64,000 nt of DNA from Nannocystis pusilla (GTDB taxonomy: Bacteria > Myxococcota_A > Polyangia > Nannocystales > Nannocystaceae): assembly GCF_020073745.1 (NCBI RefSeq), contig NZ_JAIRAU010000008.1, forward strand, positions 62,001-126,000, read 5' to 3'. Below, piece after piece: positions 34,241-44,400 of the stretch. Each line of letters starts with the position of its first letter. The first letter of the stretch is position 1. The translations under genes were made by a program, and so were the position numbers. The notes beneath the pieces are model-generated. The model was not told the DNA's origin. It worked only from the letters and a program-made list of their open reading frames with translations, and did no database searches.

Positions 34241-37200
34241 TTACTCCGTAACCACGATGCGGATTTTGGTCCCATCCGGCAGGCCGCGGCAAGCGTTGCC
34301 GATGCACGCCCCGGCTCCACGGTTGTCGCTGGGGTCGATCGGGCGGACGCTTGCGCCTTCGCCGCCTTCGCGTGTGAACGCCGGTGGATATTCATCGCGG
34401 TCCTTGCCCTTGACCTTCTGGTGGCCCTTCATGGACTGAGCGCGACGACCTGACGTGCCAGGGCGCTCGATCGTGAGTACATCTGGGTGCCCAGCCCGCT
34501 TTGCGTCAAGAACATGTTGCGACGCCTTGGGGTGACGTGAGAGGCGGAGTTGCACGTCCTTGACCACCTCTAGGGCGTCGTCCAACGCCTTGCGGACGGC
34601 CTTGCGGGCCTGCTTGAGCGCCTGCTTGGCACCCAGTTTGCCGCCTTTGCCGATGAGGCCGACCGGGCCGGCGGCGAGAGCGGCGGCGGTGTCGTAGGCA
34701 TCGGACGCGGTAGTCGCCCAGTCGAGGGTCGTCAGGGCGAGATCGAGGACGCCCAGCGCGGCCGCAGTGAGCTGGGCGGTGCGATACTCCGCGAGGGCGC
34801 GGTCGCGGGCAACGGCGGCCATGCGGGCGCCAAACCCGGCATTCGGGCTGCCCGGGTAGTTGTCGAGGACGCCGGGGCGGTTCTCGCTCCCGTGGGCTAC
34901 GCCCTTGTGCCCGGTCGGGTCGGTGAAGGTGACGGGGTTGCCGCCGACGTAGCTGTAGGGGTTGGCCTCTCCGGGCGTGCTGAGTGCGGCGTCGGGGTTG
35001 TCGAGCAGGAAGTGCGGGTCCGGGCTCGCCCAGCGCCCGAGCGCGGGTAGGTAGTGGCGGACGCCGATGGCGACGGCGCCGCTGAGGGGGTCGTCTTCCT
35101 TGCTGGTGAAGCGGTAGGTCGGGCCGAGCGCCAGTCCCGAGCGCCAGGCGATCCGCGGCGCCCCGTAGGGGTCGGCAGCGTCGCGGGCGACGACGCGGCC
35201 GCGGTAGTCGAGCACGAGCGCCGCGGAGCCGAGGCGGTCGGCGACGTGGAAACGGGTGTGCTCATCGGGGACGAGCGCGTGGTCGGAGCCGCCACCGCGG
35301 TGGCAGCTCAGGGTGAGGCCGGCGAGCGCGAGCACAGCAGGGGCGAGGCGCGAGCGAGGACGAGGGACCCGCCGCGCAACTGCGGCGAGCAGCGCGAGGA
35401 GACCGAGGAGCACGAGCACGGCCAGGGCGTGGAGCGAGCGCAGGCCCGTCGCGGAGGGGACGGCGGCCTGCAGCTCGCCGAAGCCGCCCGCCGGCAGCGG
35501 GACCGGGCTTTCGGCGATCCGCTCGCCGGCGAAGTGGACCCAGCGGACGAGCTGGCGGTCGCGGACCTCAGCGTTCTTCGTGAAGTAGAGGACCTCGTGC
35601 TCGAGCTGGCCGCGGGCGTCGTACTCGCGGCGGATCGCCCGCTCGCCGGTGTAGGCGTAGACGTGCTCGACGCGGCGGCCGTCCACGGAGGTAAACGACC
35701 GCACGCGACCGAGCGGGTCGTAGCGCCAGGTGCCGGCGGGCAGCGAGCCCTCGTCAGCGACCGCGGCGAGCTGGCCGGCGGCGTCGTAGTCGAGCACCTG
35801 GTGATCGAGGGTGACGGCGGCGTGGGGGCGCGCGTCGTCGTAGCCGAGCGTGCGGCCGGCGTGGGCGAGTAGGTTGCCGTCGTCGCTGTAGCGCCAGGTC
35901 TGCGTGACCCCGGCGGCCGTGTGGCCGACGAGCCGCCGCAAGTCGTCGTACACGAACGTCTGCGCGAGCGAGAGACCCTCAGCGGCGAGGTCGTCGCGGG
36001 TCTCGGCGAGCTGGCCGGCGGCGTCGTAGCGGTGCGCGAGCGACAGCAGCGCGCGCGAGTCGGCGGTGACGTCCTGGCTCAGCACGCGGCCGCCGCGGTC
36101 GAGCTCGCGGTGCAGCGCGACGCCGGACGGCAGGCCGATGCGGCGCCAGCGGGCGAGCGCGTCGTACTCGACGTCGTCGGTGAAGTGCTGGAGGGGCCGC
36201 TCGAGGCCGCGGGGCGTGTAGTCGTGATCGAGGGTGCTGCCGTCGGGGTAGATGTCGCGGACGACCCGATCTTGCGCGTCGTAGACCTGTCCCAGGGAAA
36301 AGGTGACGTCGCCGCGCGCGGCGGCGAAGGTGCGCGTCGTGTTGACGATGCGCCCGCGTGCGTCGTAGGTGAAGGCGACGCGGCCGGCGTCGTCCTCGAC
36401 CTCGGCGAGCTGGCCGCGCGCGTGCGGACCGGCGCCGTCGTACTTGTAGCGGGCTTCCCCGACCGGCTCGCCCGCGGGGTCATGGGCGCGCTCGTGCAGC
36501 AGACGGCCGAGGGGGTCGAAGGTCCACGTCACGCGCGCGCCGGTGGCGTCGGTGCGCTCGCGCAGGCGGCCGGTCCGGTCGAAGCGCTGGCGGATCGCGC
36601 CGGCGTCGGGTGAGTCGACCCGCGTCAGGCGGCCGGCGCCGTCGCGAGTGAAGGCGGTTCGGTGGCCGGCCGGGTCCGTGTAGACGGCGAGGCGCCCGGC
36701 GGCGTCGTGTTCGTAGCGGTGGGTGATCGTGCGGTCGGCGAGCAGCTCCAGGCGGGCGACCGTGTGGCCGAGGCCGTCGAGCTCGGCGCGCTCGGGCGTG
36801 TCCTGGTATGGGGGCTCGGGGTGCACATCTTCGTGATCGCGGCGCTCGCTCCGCAGCGGACCGTAGGTCGTCCGGGTCTCGCGGCCGTCGGCGTCGCGCG
36901 TGAAGACGACGCGGCCCAGCGCGTCGGCGTGGGTGATGCTGCGCGGCCAGTCGCCGGGTAGCTCGATCGCGGCGCCGGGATTGAGCGCGGCAGCAGCGAG
37001 CGGCTGGCCCTCGACGAGCTCGGCGACGGCGCCGGCGTCCGAGTAGACGCGGGCCTCGTCGAGCACGGCGGCGGTGCCGGTGTCGTCTTGCGTGACGCGG
37101 ACGCGCGGACGACCGAGACCATCAAGATGATCGGCGATGAGGTCGACGTCCGGCTCGCCGCTGACGCGCCGCAGCTCGGTCACGATCGACGGGCGCGGCG

Positions 37201-40177
37201 TGCTGCCGTCGAGGAAGTAGCGGTAGCGGGTTGTCGGCAGCTCGGGCGAGTCGCCGGGGAGCGCTTCGGCGACCAGGCGGCCGAGGCCGTCGTACTCGGC
37301 GCGCGTCGTCGCGCCGCTCGGACGCGTGACGGACAGCGGATGGCCGTAGCGGGCGTCCCAGACGGCCGTGGTGACGAGATCACCGGCGGGCAGGTGCAGG
37401 CGCTCCTCGGCCGGAAAGAGACCCTGCGCGTCGTAGAGGCGCTCGAGCGTGCCGTCCTCGGCGTCGCGGACACGGGTGATGTTGCCGCGGGCGTCGACGG
37501 TCTGGCGCAGCGACGCGATCCAGGTCTCGCCCTCGGTCCAGGTCTCGACGCGGGCGACGACGCCGCGCGCGCCGAGCTGGCCGAGCGGGAGCCCCTGTTC
37601 GGCTTCGCCGTCGTAGTAGGTGCGCGTGGCGGTGATCGGCGTGCCGTCCGCGTCGGTGACGGTCTGCTCGGCGAGGCGATCGCGCGGGCCGTCCTCGACG
37701 GTCGGCTCGGCGTAGACGGAGGTCGTGATCCGCTCGTCGCCAGGGAGGTCGGCGGCGGTCTGGCGGTCGACGCGTCCGAGCGCGCGCTCCTCGAGTACGT
37801 TGCCCCATTCGTCGTGGTCCCATTCGGTGCGCACGCGGACGGCCGCGGACTCGGGGCCCGCCTCGATGTGGTAGGTGTCCGTGGCGATGCGGCGGACGGC
37901 GCGGACGCCCGGCGCGGGCATGTCGACCTCGAGCGTGTGCTCCTCGTGGACGAGGACGCCACGGGGGCTCGCGGTCTCGGAGGCGAGAAGTTGCAGCGCG
38001 CGGGCTTCTTCGGTCTGGCCGAGGTCGTAGCGGCGGACGAGCGTCGCGGGCTCGGTGTAGGCGTCGCCGGTGGTTTCGTCGCGCAACTCGGCGAAGCCGC
38101 GGAACTCACCGCGTGCGGGGTCGTACCAGCCATCGCGTAGGCCGCTCCGGAGGGTGCTCGACCAGCCGGCGCCGTCGTCCTCGCGCGTCTCGGCCAGCAC
38201 GGGCAGCGGCTCGGGCGGCGTCGTCGTCCACGGCGTCCCGGCGTCGGCGTCCTCGGCCGCGAGCGCGGCGGCCGAGCGGTAGCGGTGCTCGCGGACGTAG
38301 CCGAGGCCGTTCTCGAACCGTGCGAGCAGGCCGGGGCGCTCGGGGTACAGCGACCAGACGCGCCAGGGTTGTGAGCCGTCGGTGTCGACGCGGAGGACGT
38401 CGACGGTGCCGCTGCCGTCGATGTCGGTGACGATCACGACCTCGTCTGCTTCCAGTGCCGGCCAGGTGACGGAGCCGGCGGCGGCGAAGCTGCCGTCGAG
38501 TTGATTGATGTGGAGGTCGAGCTGGCTGCCGCCGATCCGCAAGATGTCGGCGGCGCCGTCGCCATTGATATCGGTGAGCTCCCAACGATCCGTCTCCTGC
38601 ATCGCCGGGACGCCGGCGAGCTCGATCGGCTCGTCGAACAGCCCGAGCCCGGCGCCCGCGGCGACGAGGATCCGGGCGTCGGCCCGGAGGATGCGGACGA
38701 GATCGGGGAGCCGGTCGCCGTCGACGTCCGCGAGCTGGACGTCCGGGTCGCCGAGCCGCATGCCGGCGGGCGGCGGGGGGACGGCTTCTGCCGGCTCGTA
38801 GCTGGCGAGGTCGCGGTGACGGAGCCAGATCCAGCCGTCGGCGTCGTCGTGGCGCAGGACGTCGATCCGGCCGTCGAGGTTGAGATCGACGAGCGCGACA
38901 CGCGGGTCGGCGAGCTCGAAGCCGAGATCGAGCGGGATCGGGTCGGCCTTGCCGAAAAGCGACGCGCCGCCGCCGAGATAGCTCCACAGCTCGCCGGGGG
39001 TCGGCTGCGCGAGCAGGTCCTGTACGCCGTCGCCGGTGAGGTCGGCGAAGCGCGTCGTGGAGGCCAGCGCGACCGCGGGAGACGGGAGGTCGGTCCAGTT
39101 CGGGGCGAGCCGCACGTCGCCGAGGTTTTTGCGGTAGCGCCAGGCGCCCGGTTCACCCTCGAGCAGATCGGGGAGCGCATCTCCGTCGACGTCGAGCCAC
39201 GCGCGGCCGTCGGCGGTCGGGTCGAGCGCGGGGGCGCCGGCGACCTCGCGCGCGAGCGGGGTCGTGGCCTCGCCGGTGTAGTCGAGCCGCCAGGTCGGCA
39301 GCGCAGCGCCGTCCGCGGCGACCGTGGCGATCGAGGTCAGGCGGCTGCTCGGGGTCTCAGTGCTGCGGGTGTAGGTCAACGTCGTCGTCCGCACCGGCTC
39401 GCCCGCGGCCTCGGTGCGGATCGCCTTCAGCCGATGCGCGAGGGTGATCCGCAGGCCGAGTGCGCGGCTCGTGATGATGTCCGGGCGCGGCTCGTAGTCG
39501 AGCCGGACCTGCGCGCGGCCGTCGTTGTAGGTGATCGCGGACAGCAGCGGCGTGTCGGTGCCGTCCTGGCGCGTGTAGTGGAAGTCGATCCGGTTGCCGT
39601 GGACGTCCGTGATCGCCGAGATCTCGAGGCGCAGCACCCCGGCGTCGCCGACAAGGCGGGCGTCGTCCTCGAGGCCGAAAAGGTAGCCGGTGCCATCCGT
39701 GGCGAGCGCAGCCATGGCGCCGCCGGGCAGCTCGCGGACGACGATCGGCGCGCCCTGCTCGATCCGTTGGCGGTAGATGCCGGGGGCTGTCTCCGTCAGC
39801 TCTTCGCCGTCGCCGAGGTGGCGCAGGATCCACACCGGCGGCTCACCGTCCCGAGGTAGCCCGGCGCGCGGCGAACGTTCGATCGCCGGCAGGCCGAGCG
39901 ACCAGCCGAGGCCGACGAGGCCCGCGCCGCCGCCAGCGTCGTAGCGCAGCGCGAGGGTTGGCGCATGGCCGGCGCGGCCCGGGGGCACGTCGATCGGGTA
40001 GCTCAGCGACGGCAGGCCGGTCGCGGGGCTGACCTCGTAGGCGCGCCCGAAGCCCTCGATCGACGCGGGACCTTTCGGGATGTTGATGGCGGTGGCGAGC
40101 GTCGCGCTGGTGTCGGCGCGGGCAGTGCTCGCGAGGAGCGCGAGACCAGTGATGATGAGACCTGTTCGCAGGGACAT
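34241..40177 (-). CDS. SpvB/TcB-like Rhs protein with C-terminal NucA/NucB-like nuclease
   Basis: 1978 aa from ATG 40175-40177, behind AAAGGCTCCCC. In order: signal peptide (LRTGLIITGLALLASTARAD); SpvB-like domain (SPATGLPSLSYPIDVPPGRA; about 30-310); FG-GAP/VCBS-like repeats (LTGDGVQDLLAQP, LNLDGRIDVLRH, INGDGAADILRI; about 340-660) as in TcB; YD/Rhs repeats (about 850-1550); two hydrophobic helices near 1580-1625; and the Rhs core RHYLPALGRWASPDP ending NPVTFTDPTG. The variable tail has KDRDEYPPAFTREGGEGASV and SDNRGAGACIGN, the catalytic pattern of NucA/NucB DNases. It is thus a TcB-TcC-like cocoon with a DNase payload. The SUKH gene follows directly, and a TcA-like lipoprotein is three genes upstream. 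Confidence 0.85.
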   Translation of the reverse strand: MSLRTGLIITGLALLASTARADTSATLATAINIPKGPASIEGFGRAYEVSPATGLPSLSYPIDVPPGRAGHAPTLALRYDAGGGAGLVGLGWSLGLPAIERSPRAGLPRDGEPPVWILRHLGDGEELTETAPGIYRQRIEQGAPIVVRELPGGAMAALATDGTGYLFGLEDDARLVGDAGVLRLEISAITDVHGNRIDFHYTRQDGTDTPLLSAITYNDGRAQVRLDYEPRPDIITSRALGLRITLAHRLKAIRTEAAGEPVRTTTLTYTRSTETPSSRLTSIATVAADGAALPTWRLDYTGEATTPLAREVAGAPALDPTADGRAWLDVDGDALPDLLEGEPGAWRYRKNLGDVRLAPNWTDLPSPAVALASTTRFADLTGDGVQDLLAQPTPGELWSYLGGGASLFGKADPIPLDLGFELADPRVALVDLNLDGRIDVLRHDDADGWIWLRHRDLASYEPAEAVPPPPAGMRLGDPDVQLADVDGDRLPDLVRILRADARILVAAGAGLGLFDEPIELAGVPAMQETDRWELTDINGDGAADILRIGGSQLDLHINQLDGSFAAAGSVTWPALEADEVVIVTDIDGSGTVDVLRVDTDGSQPWRVWSLYPERPGLLARFENGLGYVREHRYRSAAALAAEDADAGTPWTTTPPEPLPVLAETREDDGAGWSSTLRSGLRDGWYDPARGEFRGFAELRDETTGDAYTEPATLVRRYDLGQTEEARALQLLASETASPRGVLVHEEHTLEVDMPAPGVRAVRRIATDTYHIEAGPESAAVRVRTEWDHDEWGNVLEERALGRVDRQTAADLPGDERITTSVYAEPTVEDGPRDRLAEQTVTDADGTPITATRTYYDGEAEQGLPLGQLGARGVVARVETWTEGETWIASLRQTVDARGNITRVRDAEDGTLERLYDAQGLFPAEERLHLPAGDLVTTAVWDARYGHPLSVTRPSGATTRAEYDGLGRLVAEALPGDSPELPTTRYRYFLDGSTPRPSIVTELRRVSGEPDVDLIADHLDGLGRPRVRVTQDDTGTAAVLDEARVYSDAGAVAELVEGQPLAAAALNPGAAIELPGDWPRSITHADALGRVVFTRDADGRETRTTYGPLRSERRDHEDVHPEPPYQDTPERAELDGLGHTVARLELLADRTITHRYEHDAAGRLAVYTDPAGHRTAFTRDGAGRLTRVDSPDAGAIRQRFDRTGRLRERTDATGARVTWTFDPLGRLLHERAHDPAGEPVGEARYKYDGAGPHARGQLAEVEDDAGRVAFTYDARGRIVNTTRTFAAARGDVTFSLGQVYDAQDRVVRDIYPDGSTLDHDYTPRGLERPLQHFTDDVEYDALARWRRIGLPSGVALHRELDRGGRVLSQDVTADSRALLSLAHRYDAAGQLAETRDDLAAEGLSLAQTFVYDDLRRLVGHTAAGVTQTWRYSDDGNLLAHAGRTLGYDDARPHAAVTLDHQVLDYDAAGQLAAVADEGSLPAGTWRYDPLGRVRSFTSVDGRRVEHVYAYTGERAIRREYDARGQLEHEVLYFTKNAEVRDRQLVRWVHFAGERIAESPVPLPAGGFGELQAAVPSATGLRSLHALAVLVLLGLLALLAAVARRVPRPRSRLAPAVLALAGLTLSCHRGGGSDHALVPDEHTRFHVADRLGSAALVLDYRGRVVARDAADPYGAPRIAWRSGLALGPTYRFTSKEDDPLSGAVAIGVRHYLPALGRWASPDPHFLLDNPDAALSTPGEANPYSYVGGNPVTFTDPTGHKGVAHGSENRPGVLDNYPGSPNAGFGARMAAVARDRALAEYRTAQLTAAALGVLDLALTTLDWATTASDAYDTAAALAAGPVGLIGKGGKLGAKQALKQARKAVRKALDDALEVVKDVQLRLSRHPKASQHVLDAKRAGHPDVLTIERPGTSGRRAQSMKGHQKVKGKDRDEYPPAFTREGGEGASVRPIDPSDNRGAGACIGNACRGLPDGTKIRIVVTE

Positions 40178-40286
40178 GGGGAGCCTTTCATTGGCAGGAA
40201 CAGAAGCCGCGCCATCCATGGCACGTGAGTGACGGCCCAACGGCCCGTGAGACGGTCGAGGCGCGAAGCACGAGGGGGCTACACAT

Positions 40287-40961
40287 TCATCGAGGTCGCT
40301 GGGACCAGGTGACCCGAGTACGACTGAGCAGCACCATGGCCAAGCCCCCAGCCAGCGCGAGTGCGCCGGAGATCACCAGCGCGGTCGCGGGCAGGTAATT
40401 GGGCTCGTACTCCGGCGTCTGGCCGTCGTCGAACCTCGGTCCGCGGCTGCGTAGGCCCTCCAACAGGAGGAGGATCCCCGCCGTCCCGATGGCCGCGCCT
40501 CCGAGCGACATGGTGATGATCCCACCGATCCGGAGCCCGACTCGACCGGGTTTGACTCGCGCCACGATATCGCCGCTGTAGTTGGACAGGGAGAACTCGC
40601 GGGACTTGATGATGCCGTCACCGTCGAATATGAACGATTGCCCCTGGCGACCATCGATCACCTGGTCGCAGGGGGCCGCGCAGACCGGGCGAGACGTGAC
40701 GCCGCTGCTGAACCCCGTCCGGTAGTTCACCATGGTGAATCTTCCCGTGATCTCGAGCAGCCTGACGTTCGCGGGCCGCGTGAGCTCGATGTGCAGGCGT
40801 GGCGCGCCCGGGACCGCCTGCGTCGCGGCATCGTTCCCCGCGACCTCGGCGTTCGATCGGACAGCCCAGACATGGGCATTGGCACGGGCCGGCATCCCGG
40901 CGAGCGGGATGGACAGCATGAGGATGGTGAGCATGGAATGGCGAGAAAATCTGCGCAGCAT
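40287..40961 (-). CDS. Exported membrane protein of the Rhs cluster (224 aa)
   Basis: ATG 40959-40961 stands 7 bases after AGGAGG, a strong ribosome-binding site. The signal peptide is MLTILMLSIPLAGMPARANA. A beta-rich domain follows (LHIELTRPANVRLLEITGRF; QSFIFDGDGIIKSREFSLSN) with two Cys in VCAAPCDQ. Two TM helices near the C-terminus (IITMSLGGAAIGTAGILLLL; TALVISGALALAGGLAMVLL) anchor it. It lies between the TcA-like and Rhs genes, so it may assist export or display. No family recognised. Confidence 0.7.
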   Translation of the reverse strand: MLRRFSRHSMLTILMLSIPLAGMPARANAHVWAVRSNAEVAGNDAATQAVPGAPRLHIELTRPANVRLLEITGRFTMVNYRTGFSSGVTSRPVCAAPCDQVIDGRQGQSFIFDGDGIIKSREFSLSNYSGDIVARVKPGRVGLRIGGIITMSLGGAAIGTAGILLLLEGLRSRGPRFDDGQTPEYEPNYLPATALVISGALALAGGLAMVLLSRTRVTWSQRPR

Positions 40962-41060
40962 GTCGGAACCTCCTGTTCGCGGGGACGTGAAGGGGTCTTC
41001 GAGGAACACCGTGCCGTCCGTGGCACGTGGGGGCGCGCACGACGGCGCGCTCGGGGAGGT

Positions 41061-41489
41061 CTACAACCCCATGAGATTGCCGAGGCTCGAGCCGACGTTC
41101 GTCTGCGGCTCGATGCGGGCTGGGTCGGCCTCCTCTACGTCGTGCTCGGCTCCATCCGCCAGGATTGGGGGGCCACACGGCCCCGTGGTTGTCCCGCATC
41201 GCACGCGGGGCACGAACCCGAGCTGCGCGGCGCAGCGGTACACGTTCGACCGCTCGGCATCGCAGCACTCGACGAGCATGACGCGACCGGCTCGACTCAA
41301 ACTCCGAGGCGTGAATGTACCCTGGAGCGCAGCCTCGGCGCCCCGCTTCAGGCTGCGCAGCGACCACCAGCTCCTTTCGAGACTGATCCGCTCGGGCTTC
41401 TCGTGGGCGTAGCAGAGGAGGCACACGACGCCGCCTAGCAATCGCTCGATGAGCTCGAGCGGGTCGTCGTCAGGAATCGGCGTGGTCAT
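41061..41489 (-). CDS. Small Cys-rich protein of the Rhs cluster (142 aa)
   Basis: ATG 41487-41489 lies five bases after the stop of the large lipoprotein gene, so it is translationally linked. It reads TTPIPDDDPLELIERLLGGV, then CLLCYAHEKPE and several more Cys (VECCDAERSNVYRCAAQLGF; RVRCGTTTGPCG). There is no signal peptide or TM segment. The CLLC and ECC motifs could bind metal. Function unknown; its place argues for a role in the toxin cluster. Confidence 0.6.
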   Translation of the reverse strand: MTTPIPDDDPLELIERLLGGVVCLLCYAHEKPERISLERSWWSLRSLKRGAEAALQGTFTPRSLSRAGRVMLVECCDAERSNVYRCAAQLGFVPRVRCGTTTGPCGPPILADGAEHDVEEADPARIEPQTNVGSSLGNLMGL

Positions 41490-41494
41490 GGGAC

Positions 41495-44400
41495 CTATCC
41501 TCCGCAGCTCGGCGTGAAGACGCCTTGCCCTTCGGGGGCGATCGAGCCGGCGCGGTGGTGTAGGCGCAGCACGACGTCGCTGACGTGGTGAAGGTCGACG
41601 TCGCGGTTGGCAGGCGCCTTGTCCGCCGGCGGGATCGTGAGCGTCCACTGCTCGCCATGGACCGGCCATGCGGCATAGCCTGCGTTCGGGCCGGCGGTGC
41701 CGAAGTCGCCGACGCCAGCCTGGATCACGATCTGCTCGCGCTCAAAGCTGTAGGGCACGTAGGCCGACCAGGACGGGAGGTCCGCGCCGTCGCAGCGCCG
41801 CACGCCCGCGAGGCCCTGGCGGGTGAGCCATACCTCGGCCTCGCGGTCGCCGAGGTAGTCGCCGACGAGCTTGACCTCGACCTTCTCGACCCGGTCGTCG
41901 CACAGCGCGGCCGAGAACAGCGCGTGCTCGAAGGCCGACAAGGCGAACGGTAACGCGACCGAGCCGTCCGGCAAGCGGTGTAGCGGGTCGCGCAGGAGCG
42001 CGGCGAACTGCTGGCCCGGCGTCACGGCCGTGCCGTCGACGTCGACGACGTCGCGGGTGATGCCGAAGATGTCCGAGCGCAAGCTGACCTCAGTGACGTA
42101 GGGCTGCCCGAATCCGTGCTCGAGCCGATAGTCCTCGTAGATGCTATCCAGGCAGGCGAGGAGCGAGGCGAAGTCGGCAGCCGACCGCGCAGCGGCGAGA
42201 GTGTCGCGCCCCGTCGGCAGGGGCTGGTTCAGCTCGTACTCGAGGGCGCGGAGCGCGAGGTAGACGCGGCGCGCGGTCTGCTCGCGGACCGGGAGGACGC
42301 GGCGAGCCGCCTCGAGCCGCGCTTGCAGGAAGTGCGGCCGCGTGAGCGCGTTGTCGGGGCTGTCCTCGACCATGTGACCGATGGCCTGGGCCTTCTCCTG
42401 CAGGAGCGCGCCGACCTCTTGAAAGGCGCTCCACATCGCCGTCCTCGCGGTGTCGCGTGCGAGCTCGGCTTCCTCGACCTCGAGCTGCAAGAGCAGGCCC
42501 TCGGCGCGGATGTTCTTCACGAGGGCCACCGACGCGGCGCGCCGAACCTCGAGGTCGCTCGCGCGGATGGCGGCGTCGATCTCCGCGTTGATCGCCGTGA
42601 TCGCCTGCTGTTCGTTGCGCGCCAGCTCCTCCTGCGCGTTCGTCAGGCCCGCCTGCCCGAGGATGCTCTTGCACTGGTTGTCGGTCTGGACGTTGCGGCT
42701 GTTCTCCTGCGCCTGGCACCCCAAGATCGCGCCGGTGAGCTGCATCGGGTTCGGGATGGCAGTCCCGAGGATGCTGGGCCCCGAGAACATCGCGGAGCCG
42801 ATCTGCTGCAGGCAATCGGCCTGCTGGACGTCGGCCTCGGCGTGGGCGTTCTCGCGGACGCGGCTGCACTCGGCGGCGGCCTCCGCCTGCGCGAGCGCGG
42901 AGCGTTCCTTCCCCGCCGCGTCCTGCACCTTGAAGATCTCGCCCTGCGCCGCTTCGATCTCGGCCTGGAGGTCGAGGTGGATCGCTACTTCCTTTCCGAA
43001 ACGCTCCTCCTCGACCGCGATCGCGTGGAGGTTGTTCTCCACGGCCTGGGCCGCGTGGCGGATGCGCAGGCCCGCCGCGTCGACCGCGGCCTTGAGCTCG
43101 GCGATCTGGCCGCCGTGCATGCCGCACTGCTCGAGCGCGGGTCGGGTCTCGCCGGGGAGACTGCCACAGAGCGCGCGCAGCTTGCCGTCGTACTCGACCT
43201 CGAGCTGGAATACCGTCGTATCGAGCGCGTAGGTCTTCTGCTCGTAGTCGCGGATCGCCTGCCATGCGTCGCCGAAAACCTGCTCGAGCTGCGCGAGGTC
43301 GTCGGTCGCCAGCAAGTGGACCGCCTCAAAGTTGCTACGGTGTTGCTCGAGATCCTGGAGGCTGAGCGCCAGCGGCACGTACGCGGCCGCGTAGCCGAAC
43401 GAGGTGTCCGCGCGCAGCGCCGCGTGGACCGACGCGAGGGACTGGACGGCGGGCCCGAGCGCGTGGAGGCCGGCCGCCGCGCCCTCGTGGTCGTGCAGCC
43501 GCACGTGCAGCTCAGCGCCCGCGGCATGCGTGGCGATCGCGGCGAGGCGCACGGCAGCCCGCACGTCGGCGGCGTTCGTGCCGGAGAGGTCGGCGAGGCG
43601 GGCCCATCGGGCCGTGGCGCCGGCGAAGTTCGCGACCTGGGCGAGCGGGGCCAGGGCGACGTGTTCCTCCACGAGGTCGGGGTTCTCGGCCGCGATCACG
43701 TCGAGCGCCGCCGCGAAGGCCGGAGTGAGCGTCGGCGCGAGCGCGGCCGCGAGACGCTGGCGATCCGTCGCGAGGAGCTGGAGCTCGCGGGCGAGGACGT
43801 CCGAGACGGGTGCGCCGAGCTCGTCCTTGTACGCGAACGCGGCGTCGATCTGGGTCTCGGTGCTGAGCAGCCCGGCGGCGAGCGCCTCGTCCGCGGCGTA
43901 GAGGGCTGCGTAGAGCTCGTAGAACTCGCCGGTCTTGCCGGGCGTGTCCTGGGCACCGCGACGGATGAGGGTGTGGGCACAGCGCATCGAGGCGATGTCC
44001 AGGCATGCCTGGCCCTCGGCGTAGGGCGGCGCCGTGGCGGTGCAGTCGTCCCAGGTCCAGGCGCTCGGGGGCTTCACCTGGCCGCCGCCGCTCAGCTCCG
44101 CCAGGACGACGGGGAGGTTCCATGCGGAAGTCCGGAGCGCGCTGCCGCACTCGAGCTTGTCCTCGGTGGGACAGTTGCCGGTCGCGCACGCGTCGCAGGC
44201 TGGCGTCGGTTCGACGAGGGTGTCCGGCGTCCCGTAGACCGTACCGAGACCCTCACAGGCGTCCGTGTCGACGCCGGGCGGGGCGAGCCAGGTCGGCGCG
44301 GCCGCCGGGCCCGGCGGATCGTCTGCGGCGTGGACGAGGCCCGTGAGCGGGCCATGACGACGGAGGACGAAGGTCCCCTCGACCTGCACGGGGGTGTCGC

